From NCBI GenBank assembly GCA_002964805.2, contig PUDQ02000010.1:1426001-1490000 (forward strand): 64,000 bases of DNA, in the 5' to 3' direction. The position numbers were made by a program, and so were the translations under genes. The first letter of the stretch is position 1, and each line of letters begins with the position of its first letter. Positions 34,696 through 47,030 of the stretch are shown here, one piece after another. The notes beneath the pieces were generated by a model. It did not search any database and had not been told where the DNA came from. It was given only the letters and a program-made list of their open reading frames with translations. This DNA is from Trametes villosa. Its lineage: Eukaryota; Basidiomycota; Agaricomycetes; Polyporales; Polyporaceae.

Positions 34696-35423
34696 CGCGG
34701 ACGGACCGCGTGCGTGGCGGCGTGCGGCAATACGGTGGTGTACGTATGGTCATGTAACGCGTGGGGCGGCGTCCCGAGCTGGACCTTTTCGTCTATGTAT
34801 TTGATGTTGTACTTGGCCGGTTTTGTGCCCTTGTATCACAGGTGGCTTCGCGTAGTAGCGGCTCCCGCGCCGCATATGACACTCTTTACCGTCCAGACGT
34901 CGTCGAATACGATAGATCGAGGCTAGTTGACAGGAAGCGAGCACCGTCCGAAGAGTTCTCGGCAGGTGGTCGCCGCGCTTCTCCGCCACAAGTTGCGCTA
35001 CCTCCAGCCAGAAGCGCACTTTCCACCGATACCAAAGCAGCGCCAAGCACCCCTCATGTTCGCAGCTCGCCTTCGACCTCCGTTGAGCCGAACGGCCCAG
35101 TCCACCATCGACTCTCGCCCATGCCGCCATGATCATATCTCTGGCGGCACTGCCACCGGGATAGAATCCAGCGCCCATAGCCCCTTTCGCCTGATCATCA
35201 TCGCACGAAGAGCACACTCCCATGCCACGCCCGCAGCTCCCTCGCACACGCCCTCTTCGCGCGGACGGCGCTCGGGAGCACCGCCCGCTGACAGGAGGGG
35301 AGCGCGCTTGCCCGCTGGTTCTGATCTTCTCGCAGCCGCCCGAACGCGCTTCAGGGTCGCGGGCAACTCGCCTCGGGGAGCTCAAAGAGGGCCCCCATCC
35401 CACCCTGCACCGCAGCTGCGCCC
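34696..35423. other. Intergenic between DUF6534 copy 2 and hydrolase 2
   Basis: There is no gene. It contains the 3' flank of the DUF6534 gene, and in its last 160 bp a promoter region related to that of hydrolase 1 (shared GGAGGGGAGCG and CGCTTCAGGGT blocks). Confidence 0.45.
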
Positions 35424-36815
35424 ATGGCCTACCGGACCACGACGATCAACCACCTCTTCCCCTCCCGCCGCCTCGAGCAGGACGTGCGCTTCGTGGGGAA
35501 GTGCTACACCCCCGAGAAGGCCGCCCCGCGCGGCCTGACGCTGCTGTTCTTCCACTGTGCTGGATCGCGTACGTGTTTCCCGGTTTGCTGTCGCGTTTGC
35601 AGGGCTTACTCTCATTGTTGCCATACAGACAAGGAGGCATGGGAGCCAACGATCCAAGTCCTCTTCGCTACGGACAGCCGGGCTCCTCCCGGTGGGCAGC
35701 CGCTCATCCGCGAGGCGTGGTCGTTCGACATGCCGAGCCACGGTGAAGCCGCGGTGTGGAATCGCGAGCTTATGGAGCGCATTGACGGGCCCATCTGTTT
35801 GTATCACCTCTTTCTCGAGCCGTGACGATCGCTCACTGAGACCGGCGACTCGGGATGACAGCGGTCGAAGACTATGGGGAGGGTCTCAGACACTTCATCG
35901 CATCTGGCGCGCTCCACGGACATCGCCTGGTTGCAATCGGCCACTCCCTGGGCGCAACAGCGATGTGAGTAACCAGTCGCGCTGTCGATTCCCTGGAGAT
36001 TTGTGTGCTGAAACGTGATGTTACAGGCTATTGGCGACGCTGCCGGACCCGGACCTGCCACCAGTCGCGTACGAGGCGGTGGTCATGGTAGAGTCCGCGA
36101 TCATAGAGCCGACGTGCTACAAAGAGAACTTCGAGGAGGGCGGGCTTCTACAGGCTCTCGCGAAAGGGACGCTCAAGCGTCGCGATACCTGGGACAGTCC
36201 TGAAAAAGCCATGGAGTACTTCAAAAAGCGCATGCCCTGGAACACATGGGATCCCCGCGTGCTAGACGTATACGTTGTAAGTTTCCTCGCGCGGGGTGTA
36301 GCGAGTTAGGCTGATATCTGTCGCTTGTGTAGCGCTATGCGCTGAGGCCAGTGGAACCTGAGGGAGGCGATGGGAGCGCGACGCGCGTTGCGCTCTCCTG
36401 CCCGAATAACCAGGAGAGCCCGACGTACATCGACTTCGCGCCCCACTTCCGCGTCGTCGAGAACTTCTTCAGATCGGGGCTGAACCCCTCGCTTCCGGTC
36501 CACTGGGTGACGGGCGAATGCCCAGACATTGCGTGCGTCGCCTCTATTCTCCGCGCTTCCCGCTTCTGACCACGCCATCCTTCTGCAGGCCCGAGTACGC
36601 GCACGAGTCGGTCATGAGGCTCAGGGAGGTCGCCTCGTTCCAGCGGGTTCCGGACGCCGGACATTTCGTAAGCCTTCGAATGACTTCACATCGTCTTCCG
36701 GGAGGCTGACGTGCCGCTTCGGTAGGTTGTGCAAGGGAACCCCGACGGGCTGGCGACTGCGCTCTATCGGATCCTGAGCGGGAACCCCGCCAACGTCCCG
36801 CGCCCGAGCTTGTGA
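35424..36815 (+). CDS. Alpha/beta-hydrolase, copy 2, PTS1-like C-terminus
   Basis: The seven-exon layout is the same as copy 1. It starts MAYRTTTINHLFPSRRLEQD, with strand LTLLFFHCAGS before intron 1 at 35569 and HKEAWEPTIQ after it. The elbow GHSLGATAM is near residue 135, followed by VVMVESAIIEP, RYALRPVEPEGGDGS and PEYAHESVMRLREV. The catalytic His region is VPDAGHF, and the last exon ends NVPRPSL at 36815. The tail PSL is a weaker PTS1 variant than the PKL of copy 1. Protein identity with copy 1 is high throughout, and no disruption was seen. It lies between a DUF6534 gene and P450 2, all on the plus strand. Substrate and exact localisation are unknown. Confidence 0.8.
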
Positions 36816-38282
36816 ACTGCGGGGGGAGGGCCTCGGCAGATATCGCGCCGCCATGCGGGTGTATCGCCCCACGGGTCCGAGCACCCACGGTGACGCGTGT
36901 GTACGTGTAGAGCAGATTTAGAACCAAGTATAGCATGACAGCAAATCGTCCATTTATCTCTCCGTGACATGCATCGAACGAATCGCGCGAGTCGATATGG
37001 AGCAACCTCCCAATCCCCGGGACAGCGAGACGCGAACATCACATGTGGAGAACGCAGCACATGGCGATGTCGCCACAGGCAGCCTGGTGCGGAGGCGAGG
37101 AGCGCGAAGTGAAGGCGCCTTCAGTCGCTCGGCAGATGGAAGCGTGTGGCTACCGCAGCAGCCAACACGACCTGAGAGGTCTTCACATGCCGCCCAAAGT
37201 TCATCATGCGGCGTCGCGGGAGGACAGCGTTTGCGTCGGCATGGGGGCAGATCGGGCCCAGATGGAGGGGCCCGTGCCGCGCCCCTATCAGTGTGACCCC
37301 CACACGCAGGGCGTCGGAATCTCGGGGACGAGCGTCATCTGTCGCGCGCAGGGTTTGATATGCCACCGGGGTCAGTAGATGAATTGAAAACTCGTCCGAC
37401 CCGCCCGGTGCGGCTATTTCTTGAAATGCCGGGGCACTTTTCTCTCTCACATCGGCGGGGCGCTGGGACGGGGAGGCATCCTTCTTTCGGAGGTTGTGCG
37501 TGGCGCGCTGCACCGGAAACCGGGCGCAGAAACCCCCTGGTCCTGTCTTCGCTATCTCCCCGGTGTAAATGTTCCCTTATTCTCCAGATGAACTCGGAAA
37601 TGTGCTCCGCGCTCCATAACTTGCTGCAAAGTTTCCGCGCGCAGCGTGCGCCTCGTGTCCTTGCCGCGCAACGCTGTACGAGAAGCCGCGAGCGATAGCA
37701 ATCAAGCTTTGATACGTTTGAGCCCCCCAACGATGTGACAACGTCGAGGTCCTTCGAATGGATGCCATTGCATTTCGCGGCCGAACCCACCCCCGGAACT
37801 CTGTCTCTGACATAAGTACTGTCGTCACTGGACCATACAAGGGGCAGGCAATACCTGCTCCCGGACTGCCATGTTGCAGGACTCGATCTTCAGGCTCGCT
37901 GCTTGCTGCTACCAGGGCCGCATCTCTCCCTCGTTCGTTTGAAGGGATGAAGGGATGGACAAATGGGTGAGTGAGGCACTCCGAAGGGCCACCTTGAAAC
38001 TGCTGCTGTATGATGACAGCTGCTCTTCCATCCTGTATCTGCACTCAGGGGCACCATCGGGGGATGTGAAGCCGGCTAAGCACGTACCCGAGGCAAGGAA
38101 CGCGCCCCCCAGGTCTTCTTTCCTGGCCAAGACTGCAGCTAAGGCTCAACTCGCACGGCCGCTATAGCCGGTGAGCGTCAATGAAGTCTTTCATCAGAGG
38201 ATTCTCGATTCTTACCGCCTCCGCATGTTCGCGTTCTAAAGGCAGCTGGGCACAGTATCAGTTCGGCGCTCCATGGCTGCCC

Positions 38283-38345
38283 GGGAGAAACAGCCAGACG
38301 TCTGTGGGTGGGCAGCCCACCCACGAACGTCTGGTCGTTTCTCCC
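38283..38345. repeat. 63-bp imperfect palindrome (hairpin)
   Basis: The left arm GGGAGAAAC..CCAGACGT..GTGGGTGGGC pairs with the right arm GCCCACCCAC..ACGTCTGG..GTTTCTCCC. Only a 1-nt loop and a few 1-2 nt mismatches break the fold. It lies 435 bp upstream of P450 2 and is absent from the equivalent spacer of P450 1. Confidence 0.8.
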
Positions 38346-38696
38346 CTGCAGGGAATGGCCGGTACTGCGTCTACTCTACACACCTCCCATCTCATGCTCG
38401 CGGTTCCAATGCTCAAGCATAGAGCCTGGTTCATATGCAGGGTCCTACTAGCTACTTTACGACTATCCTACGCTAGTTACGATGTAGATATCGCTCGTAG
38501 GCGCCAGGCCCTGGCGAGTACATAGTAAGTACTTAGGGACAGTCCAAGATGAGGTTAGCACGCAGCGAGAAACCGGGCATGCTCGCAGTGGGCTTTGTCA
38601 TGCGTGTCGCGGCGTTTGCAGCACCTTAGCAATGTGTGCTGAGCGTGGGGGCCTAGCAGTGCACAGTACGCCGAATGACACCCTAGCGCCTACGAA

Positions 38697-38702
38697 TATA
38701 TG
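38697..38702 (+). promoter_or_regulatory. TATA box of P450 2
   Basis: TATATG, in the context CGAATATATG, lies 78 nt before the ATG at 38780. It matches the position and context of the P450 1 TATA box. Confidence 0.5.
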
Positions 38703-38779
38703 ATTCACGGGATGCGAGCAAGCCTTCGCTAGATGTCAATCACTCGCCTTCTGCCGCCTCCGCTTGTCGCTCTTTGTCC

Positions 38780-41144
38780 ATGACTCTCACCGAGGCCCTC
38801 CATCTTTGCCTGAGCCAGTTAGGACTCAGCGACCTTCTTCTCGTTTCTGCGCTATGGGCGGCCTGGCTATGCCTCCGATACCGCTGCAACCCGCTCTTCC
38901 GCCTACCGGGTCCCGCATCAGCTGGTCTCCCCGGTTACGGGAGAGAGTTCTGGATGCACGACTCGACACAACTTCATGAGCGCTGGGTCGAGCTCTATGG
39001 GCGGACCATATCCTACCGGGTTTTCTGGCATACATGCTTCTTCACGATGGACACGAAGGCGTTGACGCACATCCTCTCTCGCGACGACGTGTACCAGAAA
39101 CCGTATAGAGTCCGGACCGCAATTGCTGATTTTATGGGCATGGGTGAGCAACATTGTGCCCTTCGGTACCGCTCAGCGCTGATGGCTACGTGCAGGTACT
39201 CCAATGAGCGAAGGTACGTTCACAAATAACTCAATATCTTTTGAACATGGATGCGACGGTCGGCTCCGCTGGCATGCATAGGTGAAGCGCACAGGCGACA
39301 GGTCAGTGTGGTTGACGTCCCCCCTCCGCATGGGCTGACCGCGCCTATCACCGCAGAAGAAGATCGTCGTAAGTCGATCTCATCGAAACGTTATCCCCTC
39401 TCCACATCCTAAGTATCGCCCCCAGAGTCCTGCAGTAGGACCTTTGCAGCTACGGGAGTTCCATCAACTGTTCCTCGACAAGGCCGCCCATGTACGCATT
39501 CAGCGCCCATGTGTGCGCCCACATGCTCGCGCTAACTCCGTTTGCCTCGGTAGCTGCGTGACGTGTTGTGGTCGACCCTCCCCGGAAAGGATAGTGCGGC
39601 CCAGGTGGACATGTACACCTGGATGCACCGGTCTACGCTCGACATTATATGCGAAGCTGGTAAGTTCCCTCATACTCTTCTCTCGTGCGCGTTCGTTCTT
39701 GAAGCTTACATTGTTGTTGCAGCGTTTGGTTGCAGCATTGGCGCTGTAGATGCGAAGGACGACGAGTCTAACGAGCTCTGCGATGCATTCCGCCTCGTCT
39801 CAGCTTCGGTAACCCGACTTACACTATGGCCCATGCTCCGGTTTTTCTTTCCTATCCTGCGCATATTCGTACGTCGCCCTCATATCTCCCCGGTTCTGAC
39901 CCCGCTCAATGTTCGTACTCATCGTCTTAGCCCGAGCAACAAGCGCAACGCTTACAGCACGCACGTAAAGTTATGGGCGAGTTTGCGACGAAGCTCATAG
40001 AGCAGAAGAGGTTCGAGATGCGCGAGATTCGCGAGCTGGCGGACGAGAAGGCGTTCGAGCGGCCACGATGGAGTCGCAGTGGGAACTTCCTGACGCTCAT
40101 CGTTGAAGCAAACGCGAGCACTTCGGAAGCACAGCGGATATCCGACCAGACTATGATTGACGGTACGTCGCCGGTATCACAAAGTCCTTCAGAAACTCTT
40201 CTAACGATGCTCTACACGATCGTTTTGCTCTATGCAGAGTGCTGCACGTGAGTGCGCGTACTGTACGAGTTCAGCGACTTCGCTAACTTCGCATTCAGAT
40301 TCCTAGTGGCCGGACACGAAACTACCTGCACAGTCCTCGCGTGGTTGTTCTACGAGCTCGGCACCAACCCCGAGGTGCAGAAGAGGCTCCGCCGGGAGCT
40401 CTACACTCTAGATACAGACCGCCCGAGTATAGCTCAGCTCAACGCACTCGAGTACCTCGATTGCGTCGTCCGCGAAGCCATTCGCCTGCACCCTTCTATC
40501 CCCTCTTCCATGCGGGTAGCGGAGAAGAGTGATTCGGTGCCGCTGGCGGACCCCATATGGTCAAAGGGGCAGATGGTCGACAACGTCTTGTGAGTCCGCG
40601 ATGAGGTTCTCGTACGATCGACCTAGAGCTGAAAGTATTCTACAGCGTTCCTAAGGGTACCCCAATCTTTATTCCTATTCTAGCGATGAACCGGGATAGG
40701 GCGCTTTGGGGAGAGGATGCGCACGACTTCCGGTTAGTTCTAGTGCGCTCTCATACAGGTGTCGCCATACTGATCCAGAGTCGCTGATAGACCGGAACGT
40801 TGGGACACCCTCCCGGACGCAGTCAAGGATATTCCTTCGATCTGGGGCCAAAGCTTGACATTCTTGGCGGGCCATCACGCGTGTCTCGGTTTCCGCTTCG
40901 CGCTGTACGAGTATGTCGCGCTTCGCCCCCCTATCCTCTATGCGTTCATGTTGAGAACGTCGTTCTCCCCTGCAGAATCAAAGCGATCGTGTTCACGCTC
41001 CTGCGCTCGTTCGAGTTCGACCTCGCGGTCCCACCAGAAGACATCGGGAGGAGCGCAACGGTGCTCGCTCGCCCAACGCGCCTGAGCGACCCGGACTACG
41101 GCCCGCAGCTGCCCATGCTGATGCGCCCGTGCAGTCGGCCATAG
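38780..41144 (+). CDS. Cytochrome P450 monooxygenase, copy 2
   Basis: It has the same thirteen-exon layout as P450 1, including microexons at 39282-39301 (20 nt), 39357-39368 (12 nt) and 40238-40247 (10 nt). The start [16 protein letters not shown] leads into the anchor, then [14 protein letters not shown]. The I-helix is AGHETT, the K-helix EAIR, PERW is present, and the heme loop is [10 protein letters not shown]. It ends MRPCSRP at 41144. No frameshift or stop was seen. Relative to copy 1, the heme loop has Ala-His for Ser-Pro. A 110-bp stretch in exon 1 is identical to copy 1 while neighbouring DNA is not. It follows hydrolase 2 and is convergent with the decayed MFS at 42.6-43.8 kb. Substrate and CYP family are unassigned. 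Confidence 0.88.
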
Positions 41145-42608
41145 AACTCCTAGAGAATGCTGCCTGAACATAGACTGTCAGACACTGTACTTTCACAACC
41201 GCGAGGGCGCGACATCCCGCGCGCATATAGGCGCGAGCCGCTCTCGCATCCACTACCGACCCCACACATCCCATTTCGCTCGTGATTACTCTCGCGGCTT
41301 CGTTATAATCGCTGGTGTACGATACTTTTGAATACTGTAACTTGTCTAGGTACGGAGTGGACTGGACTCCTCCTCTTGTGTGTACCGCTTGTTTCTCTAC
41401 CAGTCCTACGTCCACGCACCTACGAATCTCGAGATTACTTCGCTACTGTCCTGCGTGCCACTTCGTCGCCATATGTCAGTAGTCCAGCTACGCCTAGTAC
41501 ATACTTGCTGCTTGTCATAATGCTGATAGACCCAGGCGGGCACTCGGCCTCCCGGCGCCCCGAGGGGCATTACGCTGTTGTGAACTTAGAAGCCGCGCGC
41601 ACACGTACACGACGCCCCATATCCACAGTGTGCGATCCGGCCATGTGTGCTCTTGGCTATTCCGGTCCCTGACCACAAGCTGAGCGAGGCGATACGGCGT
41701 GGGGCGCCCTCCTGCCCCTTTCCGACGTTGCGGCACTCCGACGGGCAAGGTTGTGCGATATGAATGACGAGTCCGTCTGAGAACCACCGCGCCGCGATGA
41801 CAGCTTCCGGGCCCGGGAGCTCTCGTCAATTTCCGGCTCTACAGGGTGCGGGCGTTCCAGCGCAGGAGGATGCCTTCTGCGGATCGCTATCTTTCAACAT
41901 CGTCACATCTCTCAACAGAAGTCTGCAGGTGCGATGTGCGTGGACTGCGCCGGAAAGTCACGGCGGTACCGCGAATTGATCTCCTACGCGAACTTCAACT
42001 GCCCGCATGCGCGCTTGCCGGTGGGCGATCCGAACGAGACGCCGCGCGACGAACAGAATGAGCACATCTCCATCGGCGGAGCGGGGCCTGTGAGATGTCG
42101 TGTCGTTCGATAAGGCTGCGAGAGAGCGGAGCAGAGCTCACCTCCGGTGTGCAGGGGTAACGAGGTGACGGGGAGGTTCGCGGGCGGCGCGCCCAGGAAC
42201 TCGCATCATGCACGCGGGCAGGATGAGTTCTCCGCGCTGCCTCGCACGCACAGGGAGCTCGCTATGTATTGCGCCTTCGCATCTGATGTGTCCGGGTGCG
42301 AGGTACGCGCGACGCACCTGCAGGAGCGGACGATCCGCGTCGCCCACATTTTGATGCTGGGGACGGGCGCGGGGCGCCTATGCCATCGATTGTGGGTCCA
42401 TGGGAGCGTGCGGCTGCGCGCCGCTTCCATTTTCCTCGGTGTTGTTACGATCAGTCAGAAATCACGTTGAGAATTGTGGGCGTTTGGGAATGCGTGCGGC
42501 TCACCCAATGAGACAGGAGGGGCGATATGATACTATCTGGGCGTGTCCATGCCTCAGAGTCCCATGACAGACATACGGAGGGGTTTCTCGCGGTTTCCCC
42601 GGCGGACT
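41145..42608. other. Intergenic after P450 2
   Basis: The first 370 bp align with the 3' flank of P450 1. The rest has no recognisable gene and no continued similarity to MFS B. The C-terminal part of the MFS remnant to the right may once have reached in here. Confidence 0.4.
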
Positions 42609-43836
42609 TCACATGTGGGCGATCTTCGGGCATGCCCAGGCCGTGCTCGCCGTGGTACGTCTCGCGAGTGGGGAGAGTTCAGAATTCACGGATGACATGT
42701 ACATCCGGTATTCGCCATCGCCGGGTGCACCTCGCACGTAAATTGAACATGCGGGACGTATGCAGGGACCTGCGAATAGATGTTCAATTATTGTCGACGT
42801 GGACCTCGTCTCATGAGTGGGAGCCTCAGTGAAGCCGAAGTGCAGATATTCATACGAACCTCTCGCCGTGCGCACGATCACATGCGCGAAAGGCTCTGGT
42901 TTCAGGAAATCACCAGCATGAAGACTACGCGAAGCCGGCGCGCGCAATGCTGAACAGCAATCGTGCTATCTCCCCCCTGATCAAGCAGCCCTTTGCTAGA
43001 CCGCGAGCTCTACAGAAACGAGAGCTAAATTAACGGATGTACTCACAATGGAGTGTCCGGAGAAGATTGCGATTTGAAGCACAGAGCATTCGCATCGCAA
43101 GTCGCGCCGGCCACGCGAAGAGACACTACACAGGCATAAGAAAGTTGCTGTCCGCCCTGGTGAGGCCACGGACGAACAGCGTTTCTACACTGTGCGCGAA
43201 GTGCTTCTGGCTCCGAAGACGCGAACCGCCACTGGGATCGACTTCGTCCTCGCAAATAGCCTGCTCGTAGACGAAAAAGACCTCGTGACGCCCTCATCCT
43301 GTCGCGAGATGCTACCAGCTCCCGACAGGATGACGGCGTCGCTCTTCACGCTCGCGTGCGCGATATCGATGACTTTTGGGCTGGTCCCTGCCAGCGTACA
43401 CCATGCCTCGGATACACTTCCACTGAGAGTCGCGGATCCGGAGAAGTGGAGTAGAAGGAGGTACACGAAGAGCTCACTGATTGAGTAAGGCCCAAAAGCG
43501 TCGCCGTCGCTATTCAGGAACAGGAGGGACTCTGGTGCGATATGAAGCAAGCGGAGTGGACATATCGCAAGGGCTACAGTCACAGTTACAGAGGAGTAAG
43601 ACGTACTGGGCCAGAAACAGTAGCGCAGGAAGTAGGAACGCAGATGTTGGCCGTCCTTGAGTCATGGCCGTACTGTATACCGAGGACACAGTCTTCAGAG
43701 GGAGCGCCACCAAGCAAAGTTCCGCAATCGCCCAGAGGCCAATGCCGCCCAGAGTATAGCAACTGAGCGTCCTGGGAGTGAATGTGTTGCATCTAGACCT
43801 TCCTAGTACGCGAGGCCCCGGAAGAAAACCTGTCAA
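42609..43836 (-). pseudogene. Decayed MFS transporter, remnant E
   Basis: Fragments of the MFS pattern appear in the right order on the minus strand, in changing frames: LGGIGLWAIAELCL (about 43.75 kb, matching GGGGIINLASIILSDL), FFVYEQ (43.26 kb, matching FLVYEK), VETLFVRGL (43.2 kb, matching LGTFFHGVV), FLMPV, ATCDANAL (43.1 kb, matching ATRNASAI), and SPLARRTTAS near 42.66 kb (matching APLPVTRATP). In-frame stops and frame changes separate them. The position and orientation downstream of P450 2 equal those of intact MFS B downstream of P450 1. The region 43837-44460 may contain the N-terminal part, but I could not identify it. Each match is short; the order is what persuades me. Confidence 0.5.
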
Positions 43837-44737
43837 GGAGTCGGCCCGGGTTCAAATACAGTCGACGGCAGCAAGATCCAGGTTCACTGCAGTCGGTTCT
43901 ACAAACGATGGTGAGCGTAGGTTTGGCGTTCGCGTTCTGCAACTCGTCCAGAGATCTCACAGCCAAACGCCACGTACCTTCCGCCGAAAGAGATGCAGAG
44001 CGAGGTCTTACCTGTAATACATCCTACCTTTTGGCAGCGCACCTAGAACGAATCCCCGGTGTTCCCCGCACGGTAATGCCGCCACTCTATGGGTACTGCT
44101 GTCCGAACGACTACGTAAGGATGATTGGTTGGTTGCCGGAGGCGACTAAAGGTAAGGCGCTCACCTCTTGCAGATGGATACGACAGTCTCTCAGTTCGCG
44201 ATGAACATGAAGAGGGCCTAAAATATTCTCCAAAGCATGTTTACGAGCGTGAAAGCACGGCCAGGAAGTACTAGTGAGGGCAAACCGGAGGATGGTGATA
44301 GTGAAAAGCCAAGCGACAAATGACGACGCGCATACACACCCAATCCGTACTCCTCCGGGCGCTTCCGGGAAGCGCCGATCACTCAGACTGCGCGGTTCAG
44401 CCACTCGAGTTGTCTTTCTCGACGTCCTCCAGCTGTCGAACTTGTAGCTAAGCCGTGCGGAGTCCACAGTAGCTAAGATTGAGGTATGCTCTTACGAGCT
44501 GCTTTGAGTACCTTCAAGATGATAATAGATGGTATAACCACCAATACATGCGGTGCACGTTCGACAGTGTCACTTCGTGCGTCAGAGTGACCACTCCGAC
44601 CATGCCTAAGGGTATCTGGTCCGCGGTGCAAGAACATGATACCGGATGGCATTGGCGCTCCTAAAAGTTCGTAAACCAGCCAAAACAGCATGGCGCGTGG
44701 TGTGCAAGCCTCGGTGGTGCATACACCCGGGCTGCGT
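43837..44737. other. Unassigned region between MFS remnant E and MFS D
   Basis: A minus-strand open frame (44111-44467) with some hydrophobic character and several GT/AG pairs could be the N-terminal end of the decayed MFS. I found neither the TM1 nor the motif A signature. Otherwise I see nothing. Confidence 0.3.
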
Positions 44738-46883
44738 TCACAGCCCGTTCGCATCGCGGCCGCTCGCAACCACCGTGGACAGCACCACGCTGTCCTCGCC
44801 CCCCTTCGCGCCCTCCTCCTCAACGTCCCCAGACGTCCGTTCCGAGGCTGGCCCCGGCACCGGCGCGCTGCCCTCCAGCCCGTGCGTCTCGTCCATATGC
44901 TTCTGCATCGGGACCTCGCGCAGCAGCAGCACCGTCACGAACCCCGCCGCGGAGAACCCGATCATCGCCTTCCACACGACCGCGAGGCTCTGCGCGAACG
45001 CATCGCGCACGAGTTGCCGGGTGGGCTCGTGCAGCCCGGGGATCGCGGGGATCGCGGCGTATGCGATCTCCACGCCTTGCGGGAACTGAGCTACGAAGTC
45101 CGCGGGCAGCCGCTGCTTGAGCTCGTTTTGCAGGATACTCGCGGAGATGGTTACGCCCCACGTCTGGTGGTTGTCAGCATAAAGCATGCGTTATGTAGTC
45201 ATGGTGGCGTGGCTCACCTGAGCGAACACCCTGCTGAAGTTGTAGAATGCCAAGGCAGGCGTGGCCCTCGTCACAGGAAGCGGCGCCAAAATTGGGAACA
45301 CCGTGCTCGCCCACTAGACATGGTACAAGGCGATCAGACCAAAGACCGCCAGGAGTAGATGATACACGTACCACTATGCCGACACCCATCGCGGCGATGA
45401 ACTGGAAGCCCACCCAGTGTGCCGTGTCCGAGTCCGCCTTCAGCAGCGTCAGCAGACCACAACCGACGATGCTGAAGATCCATCCAATGTAGTTCATCGG
45501 GCGGTACTTGTTCGTCACCTTGACGAACACGCCGCAGAAGACGGAGAACGGGGAGACAATGAATGTCGTGGCGAAGATCATGATGCTGGACCGGATTGGC
45601 GACGCATCCTTGCAGGCCTGGAAGTATACCGGGAGGTAGTCTGCGTAGGGTAACGCTCAGTATATGGAGTAGATAGTACTGCTAGTAGGACTCACAGATG
45701 ACCGTGATACTGACGATGCCGTGTATGAAGGTACCCAGATACCTAAACGCCTCAGACAATCAGCGATTTAGGACCACTAGGAGCGAGGCGCACATACCCG
45801 CAGAAGCTCGTACGGTTGGCGAGGATGTCCAACGGGATCGCCGGTTCTCGGGGTACCAGCTTCTCGTAAACGAGGAAAGCGGCGAGAAGCACAGCGCCAA
45901 TAATCAGCGGAGCTAGGACGTGTGCGGAGCCCCAGGGGAACTGTATACCACCCCATGTCAGTGCTATGAGGACGAGCGTCGTGCCCGCGATGGCAAGGAG
46001 ATTTCCTCTACGTTATGCTCGAGTCAGCCAACACCATGGAGCGGTTGAGATAATAATCGTACCCCCAGTCGATTCGAGCCAACTTGTCGCGCAGGGAGCC
46101 CGGCGGCGTGCGCACCCGGAGGAACAGCGTGACAAGAACGAACGCAATGCCGGCGAGCGGCAGATTGAGGTCTGGGTTAACAACGATGGTCAGACTCGTA
46201 GCGAAAGACGGCTTAGCGACGCGCGGATACGCACAAAACAACCATCGCCAAGTAGCCCTCTGCGAGAGAGAACCGCCCTAGAGATACGATCGTTAGCACT
46301 TGACCTCTGCAGATGTGGCGAATCCAGTCGGACGTACAATGGTAGGACCAATGGCTGCAGCCACAACGTAGGTCATCACTAGCAGCCCTTGGTACGTCCC
46401 ACGCTCGGCAAGCGAAACCAGGTCTGACAGAATGATGGACGCAAGGTTGATGATACCCCCTCCACCCATTCCCTGTACAGCTGCGAACGCGAGATGAGTA
46501 CGGAGGCCAGCGCAGAGCTATTGTTGGAAAGACATACTCCTCGCCCCAATAAGCCAGTTCATCGACTGAGCCGAGCCGCCCAAAGCGCTGCCCAGGAAGA
46601 ACAACCCCACGCAGCACATCATCGTCGGCCGCCTGCCAATGGTGTCCGCCAGTCGAGCGGTGAAGGGCATGATGGCGGTGGCCGCGAGACCATAGGCGGC
46701 TACGACCCAAACGAAGTCATTGCCGCCGTGCAGATCGCTGGTGATTGTCGGGAGAGCGGTGGAGACGGCGGTGTAGTCGAGTGCGCTGAGGAAGTTGCAG
46801 ACGATGACGGCGGAGAAGGAAAGCCAGAAGCGCGAGCCCTTGGACGCCTTGGCCGGGCGGGAAGTCGGAGCATCGTGAGGCAT
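44738..46883 (-). CDS. MFS drug/small-molecule exporter (DHA2-like), copy D
   Basis: The start at 46883 opens MPHDAPTSRPAKASKG, aligned with MFS C. A longer in-frame start at 46907 exists. The layout is as in copy C: motif A ARLADTIGRRP, intron 1 at 46481-46537, QGMGGGGIINLAS, RATWRWLF, AAFLVYEKLVP, and YFQACKDASPIRSS-type TM8. The C-terminal IAYAAIPAIPGLHEP leads to the end GRDANGL at 44738. It reads intact. Exon 1, intron 1 and early exon 2 differ from copy C at only a few positions, while some later introns are unrelated. It is head-to-head with the DUF6534 gene at 48489. Confidence 0.85.
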
Positions 46884-47030
46884 GGTGGAGGAGATGTAGA
46901 GCCCCACCGTAGTCCGGGAAAGACAGCGGGAGGCAGGGGCGCGGGGGAAAGGGTCGTGGAAGTGGGAGGGAAAGGTTCACGGGAAGAAGGGCGGAAGGGA
47001 GCTAGACGTCCTCCACTACATCTAGCTCGT
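44738..47030. repeat. Segmental duplication, MFS D copy (partner 28563-30840)
   Basis: It matches MFS C and its immediate upstream flank. It diverges beyond about 47030. Confidence 0.75.

Larger units (their letters stand above)
36816..38779. other. Spacer between hydrolase 2 and P450 2
   Basis: No intact gene was found. A conserved block at about 37796-38045 matches the copy 1 spacer. Its minus-strand frames include VTTVLMSETEF and AAVIIQQQFQG beside plausible splice sites, so a small or decayed minus-strand gene is possible. A long hairpin lies at 38283-38345. Confidence 0.4.
35260..41520. repeat. Segmental duplication, second hydrolase + P450 unit (partner about 16150-21510)
   Basis: The hydrolase, the spacer block, the P450 and about 370 bp past the P450 stop all align in order with 16150-21510. 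The spacer is longer here (2.0 against 1.0 kb). Downstream, copy 1 is followed by intact MFS B and copy 2 by a decayed MFS in the same orientation. Confidence 0.8.
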
